Shown here: in pieces, positions 59,146 through 64,000 of the stretch
Numbering within the stretch: the stretch's first letter is position 1
Layout: every line of letters begins with the position of its first letter
Source: Antedon mediterranea
Taxonomy: Eukaryota; Echinodermata; Crinoidea; Comatulida; Antedonidae
Length of the DNA stretch: 64,000 nt
Assembly: GCF_964355755.1 (NCBI RefSeq)
Contig: NC_092673.1
Span: 22,511,001 to 22,575,000 of the forward strand
Reading direction: 5' to 3'
Notes under the pieces: generated by a model
What the model was told of the DNA's origin: nothing
The model's database searches: none
What the model saw: only the letters and a program-made list of their open reading frames with translations
Program-made: the position numbers and the translations under genes

Positions 59146-62100
59146 TTTGGCCTAAGAAAGAATTAAAACTTTGAGAGTAAATGGATAATAATACAATATT
59201 TCTAAGCCCTTTACAGACAAAAATGATCTATAAATATCATAAAATAACACCCAAAAAAAGAAGAAAAACAGAGGAACCATTTGCATCGTTTTGTTCTCCA
59301 GCACTTTGAAGCTTTCATATAAGAGCTTGCCAGATAAGTAGTCACAGGAGCTCGAGCAAATGAAATATCATCTTTCTGGATATCTGATGCTTTGTTCATA
59401 ATGTGAAAACTGTTGAAGAATAACGAAAGAATGTCTGCTTTAGGAGACTTTTCGTTTTTAGTTGTTCAGTTTTGGAATAGTTTACTGCCCAACGTTTTTG
59501 ACACAAAATAAGAAATATTGCAAAAAGGAGTGCAATGCTATTTCTGAGGAACAACAGGGAATACAGTTTTTAAACTATAATTGAAAAAACCATAAGTGTA
59601 CACCCTTTTGTCTGGTGAAAAAATGTCAGTTTTTGAGAGATTAGGCATGCCAAACATTTTAGCATAATGCCTATGATCCATATATCGCAGCCTTCCTAAT
59701 GCCACGTTCACACTTGTTCTTGTACTTGTTTGTTTCATGGAACGGAAGACGGAAGAAATGTCAATGCAAGAATGTAAGACTGCGGAACTACTTTTTCGAT
59801 TGAGTACTAATATACTATTTTTTTTACATCGCGACTATGCATCTAGCGAGTCTAACAGTTAATTCATACGTATTCCAATAATGACTTTTCAACTCGATAG
59901 CTGCTTAAGTCCTGTGGCGCGTTGTTAAAATGAAAGGTCTAATTTTTCTATCAAGTATACTGTTTTTTTTGCCTTATTTTCATCCGTCTTACTGCTAGGC
60001 CTACTGGTTCAGGTAACCGTATACATAGAGACACCTGGTAGCCATTGACATAGCTATAAGTCTAACAATACCATTTGTGTGGTACTAAGTTATTTATCAA
60101 TGACATTTTAGTAATTTAAATTCATGACAAATATTTTGATACAAAAATTGCTTTAATTCATCCAATAGTTAGAAGATTATACATTATGTTAATTAGAATT
60201 TTAAAACATGATTATTATGTTTTATTAATTTATATAATGCACTTATTTAATTTATGGGTATCATGGACATACGATTTAAATTTTGAATAACATGAATCTA
60301 TTTTGTATCATTAAAAATAACAACATTAGATCGTAAATTATTAGCAACGTGTTTGAACACTTATTGTTGAGACAAAGTTCAATACGTTATTTTATATATT
60401 TATCATGTATAAATTTTAATGTGAAAAGAGATATTGTAAATCGCTCAGTGGTAGTTCTGAATAACAATGTGAAATGATCGAGAAAAACTCAGAGAATTAA
60501 AACAAAAAAATCAATGAATTTGTAATTTATAGTTGTAATTAATCAAAGAAATGACACAGGAGGCTTTTTAACATATCTTTAGTATACTGTAAAATATGAA
60601 TTCATAGCTTCGGTATTATTATTACACCGTAAAGCCCAAGTGTATTAGAAGGCCTTTGATATATTCCCCGCCACCGCTGTGTTTATTTCAATTTTAGAGC
60701 TTAAAGATATATTGTCCCCCTAACATTTTTTTTGTCACAGTTTTTGTTAATATGCCATCGTAGTCACGTAATAGTTATTCATTTTGACCAAAAAAAAGAA
60801 TGATTTCCCTGAAAAAAAAAATGTAATTTAAAGCTAAAAATGGTTTTTGGTTAAAAATGACTGTTTCGTTTGTTTTTGAAATCATTTTTTTAATAAAAGT
60901 TTTAACTTTATTTAAACTGCAAAATGGCCTATTTAAAATCTGATTTTATTAATCTTCATTTTTCATGTTTTTGGACAATACATCTTTAAGTATGTTACAA
61001 CCAAAAAGTTTTAAGCAGCTTAATTTCTGCGCGTATTCGGGCATTTATGATTACAGCATTACTAATATCATATTTATATTATTTATGAGAAAATTGAATA
61101 TACAGGTGGCTAAAAATGTAAAGAGTTATTTTCATTGTCCTGCAATGGACCAAGGCAATCTAACAACAAGACACTGAGCTCGCCTTGCCCAGATATGAAT
61201 TGGCAACAGTCCTTTGATCTTATGCCTGGCTGCGACAAATAGGCCTACCACAGTGCTGTAATTTGTGCATTGTTCTTTTCGGCGCGCGGTGTTTTTAAGG
61301 GCGAGGAACTGATCATGTCGCAGCCACAGATAGCCATTTGCCTTGTATGGAAATCATACGTTCACATAACGCATAGCCGTAAAGTTCTTGAAAATATCGG
61401 CATTTTTTGTAACCACTATGATGTACTGTACAAAATAAAATCAAACGACAAATTACTGAAAAAATTATTGTGTGCACCAATGGCTGAATCTCTATGTAGA
61501 TAATACAAATGAAATAAGCAAAACGATATTTAAAGTAAAATACTCAGAAAGAAATTGCAGAGCGTTCGGTACCACTAACCCTTCCTATGTATAATAGTTA
61601 CCTAAACACTCTTAACTAACCCAAGTGCTTTCTTAAATGTATTATGTAGGCCTATCGATGTTTCAGTGGAATCACGTGATGCTGTTGATGTAATAATTAA
61701 AATCTTCCACGTACCTATTTTGCTCCTGATATGAGTGGATATATGTTATTATTCGTTTTGGGATTCCAATCACAAAAGCCGGGCCAATTTTGTAGTTTAT
61801 GATTTTCATTTAAGACTATTTTGTATTGTACGTATGAATTTGTTTTGTCCCTGCAGGCCTCGCAAGTCCCACCCCAAATTAGCTTATGGTGGTTAAAATA
61901 AGTTATGTTTTAATCTAGGCCTAATATAATGTTACGAGAACTGTTATTTAAATCAAACCTATTTAAACATCTATTGTTTAAAATAAAATATAATCACTTG
62001 CGATACAAATTGTAATAGTATTATTTATTATAACGCAATTTTGGTTTTAGTTAGTACAGTACTGTAGTGAAGTAAAGAGAACATAAATTTAAAGAGAATT

Positions 62101-63179
62101 CTGACGATCTATATTATTATTAATTTTAAAATGTAGCATATTTTCACCATTTTGTTAACTTACACGTCGTAGCCTGTCACTTTTGACGTGCTCGTATAAT
62201 TTTGAGTTGAAAAGTGAATCAAATATGATGATATTATTAAAGAAAGGTTTTAAAACAGAAATTGTGCAAAAAGAGTGCATATTAACGTTTAACGCAAAAA
62301 TCTGCGCACTTTTAAAGGCTTAAAATTGCCTAAAATGTACTCTAATTTCATCGAAAATAAATTTTGACAATTTTGAAAATTTTAAACGTGCGTACGCATG
62401 CGTTATATGCGCTACACACATAATTGTATTGCCATATGATGAAATATGACCTGAAATTTATGAGTACCAAATTTTGTTTTGTTATTGTGATTCATGCTTC
62501 TTGTGAAGATATGATTAGAAAACGTGATATCGTTAAATCGCGCGTAATTTTTGATTGCGCACCGTGAAAACATAACCACATCGATTCCTCTAGCCGGCCA
62601 GAAGGAATATACTCTGAAAAATTGACTTAGCCAGATAAAACCATGGAACTAATATAGTTCCATGATAAAACTGATATCAAGATAATTGACGGACAATATA
62701 GTAAGGAAAGAATAAATAAACAAAGAAAATGACAGAATCAATAATATATCAACATGAACCAATGTTGAACTATTGGTTTTTATTTAAAGAAAAATTAATT
62801 TTGGTTTGTCTAGTCTGGAGAACGCCCCTTTTCTAATCAATGTATACAGAGAGAGATGACGCTGTGTATTGCGCGCATTTAAGAGATATTTAGTTTCCAA
62901 GAGCTAGTAACATAGTGGTATTCAATTGGCTAGTTAGTGCGCTCACCGCGCTTACAATAGAACAGCGCAACCCTTGTTACGTCATCAAATATTCGAAAAT
63001 AACTAACGACTATTCCAAATTTAAGTCGGAATGAACAATTCTTTCAATCGATGAACAGTGATTTCAAATTTCTCTTCATTAAAACGAAATAAAACCGCTT
63101 TTACCGTGCAATTCAGTTTGGAAATACTATAGGCCTACATCTATTTCCTATTACGTTTGCTATACTTACATCATCTGCT
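59146..63179. other. Intergenic spacer right of ABHD16A
   Basis: It contains the ABHD16A 3' UTR at its left end, one 289-bp TTAAAGATGTATTGTCCC element (60701-60989), and a patch at about 62240-62580 rich in GCGCAC and CGTACGCATGCG words. Short frames at 58945-59136, 59211-59738, 60965-61177 and 61270-61503 show no family motif. The last 200 bp should hold the promoter of the gene at 63180. Confidence 0.5.
60701..60989. mobile_element. Short TTAAAGATGTATTGTCCC-family element, 289 bp
   Basis: Ends TTAAAGATATATTGTCCCCC and TTGGACAATACATCTTTAA are inverted, and the AT-rich interior has a GTTTTTGGTTAAAAATGA word. There is no coding capacity. Confidence 0.85.
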
Positions 63180-63694
63180 ATGGCAAAGTTGATATTTAAA
63201 AGAAGATATAATGCTCCTTTAGAAGAAGCCCAGAATGCGGTGAGATCAAATGAATATCCCGCCGCTAAGTACGCTAGGTTCCTCCAGGTGAGGAATAGAA
63301 GGGCTAGGCCTAGAAACAGGGGGTGTCCTTATGTCAGAAGAAACTCTAATGTTAACCCAACTTGTAAGTTACATGAATTAGATACACTTATAAAAACGGA
63401 AAACAAATCAGCTGATATCAATTATTGTCATTTTAATCATGAATTAAATCGGCCTAGGCCTACTAGTGACGACCAAATGTTGTCTCCAAATACAAATGAT
63501 ATGCCTATCATAATAAGTAGTGATAGGAGTAGTGATAGTGAAATCATCATTACTAGCAGCAGTGATAGTGATAGTAGTAGTTGGCCTAGTGAAGACCAAA
63601 TACTGTCTCCAAATACAAATGATATGCCTATCATAATAAGTAGTGATATGAGTAGTGATAGTGACATCATTATTAGTAGCAGCAGTGATAGTGA

Positions 63695-63745
<51 letters not shown>

Positions 63746-64000
63746 CAGCAGCAGCAGCACTATGCCCAATAGCAGTAGTAGCAGTAGTGGTGACAGTGCT
63801 AGTAGTAGTGTTAGTAGCAACAGCAGTGGCAGTAGCAGCATAGGAGAAAAGTCTAGTAGTAGGCCTAATAGTAGCACTGTTGTAGTAATAGGAAATGGTG
63901 ATGTTTTGATTCATTTTCCAGGTAGTGTTGATAACAATTCTAACGACATTTCAAATGAAAATGTTGAACTTGAATCTAATAAAGAATACTTTAATTCATT
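63180..64000 (+). CDS. Start of an unrecognised Ser/Asp-rich protein with SIM-like repeats (partial, runs off the window)
   Basis: ATG at 63180 is the first Met after an in-frame TAA near 63093, in good context (G at -3, G at +4). The frame is open for 273 codons to the window end. Residues 1-60 are basic (MAKLIFKRRYNAPLEEAQNA, then VRNRRARPRNRGCPYVRR). Residues 98-138 and 139-179 are a 41-residue tandem repeat, each with two hydrophobic-acidic motifs: PIIISSD, then EIIITSSSDSD or DIIISSSSDSD. A 21-residue Ser run follows at 173-193, then TVVVIGNGD at 233-241. The Ile-Ile-Ile-Ser-Ser/Asp pattern resembles SUMO-interacting motifs with phosphorylatable flanks. Antisense Leu- or Thr-rich frames over the same bases are shadows. 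Whether it continues as one exon cannot be seen. Confidence 0.7.

Noticed and set aside
61270-61503. 77-codon plus-strand frame
   Set aside because: Begins at a non-ATG codon, has no motif and no supporting exon signals; kept as chance.
63437-63914. Antisense Leu-rich and Thr-rich frames of about 150 codons
   Set aside because: They are reverse readings of the AGT/AGC repeat in the plus-strand Ser-rich frame.

Overview
The window is AT-rich nuclear DNA from an animal. Genes are cut into many short exons with GT-AG introns, and introns and spacers are full of small transposons, SINEs and minisatellites. GGCCTAG-rich palindromic islands, the repeat load and gene content suggest a marine invertebrate deuterostome, possibly an echinoderm; this is inference from style, not from a marker gene. 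Almost none of the real proteins is visible as one long ORF, so gene models were built by joining exons at splice sites and checking that codon phase is kept through every junction.

Layout. (1) 1-3580, minus strand: first coding exon of an unrecognised acidic, disordered protein whose remainder lies outside the window to the left. (2) 7434-10682, plus: complete 7-exon alpha-2,8-sialyltransferase-like gene (ST8Sia family, 381 aa). (3) 37795-14762, minus: complete 10-exon gene for a 1014-residue, mostly disordered protein with a C-terminal PDZ domain; its long introns hold a piggyBac remnant, LINE remnants and a 3-kb foldback element. (4) 43217-39187, minus: complete 8-exon QTRT2 (accessory subunit of tRNA-guanine transglycosylase, 420 aa). 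(5) 44119-59145, plus: complete 19-exon ABHD16A (phosphatidylserine lipase family, 526 aa), head to head with QTRT2 over a 0.9-kb spacer. (6) 63180-64000, plus: start of a Ser/Asp-rich reading frame that runs off the right edge and carries repeated SUMO-interacting-motif-like segments.

The genes do not form a pathway; QTRT2 and ABHD16A may share a bidirectional promoter. The main points for follow-up are: a 68-bp, seven-copy tandem array that multiplies the 3' splice site of ABHD16A exon 6, with the decoy acceptors giving a frameshift or stop; Asn at the position of the catalytic His in ABHD16A; the multi-SIM-like open frame at the right edge; a foldback transposon carrying nuclear-receptor DR1 elements; and a second, older duplication of a splice acceptor in QTRT2. 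Statements about human counterparts (lengths, active-site numbering) come from memory of these families and need an alignment to confirm.
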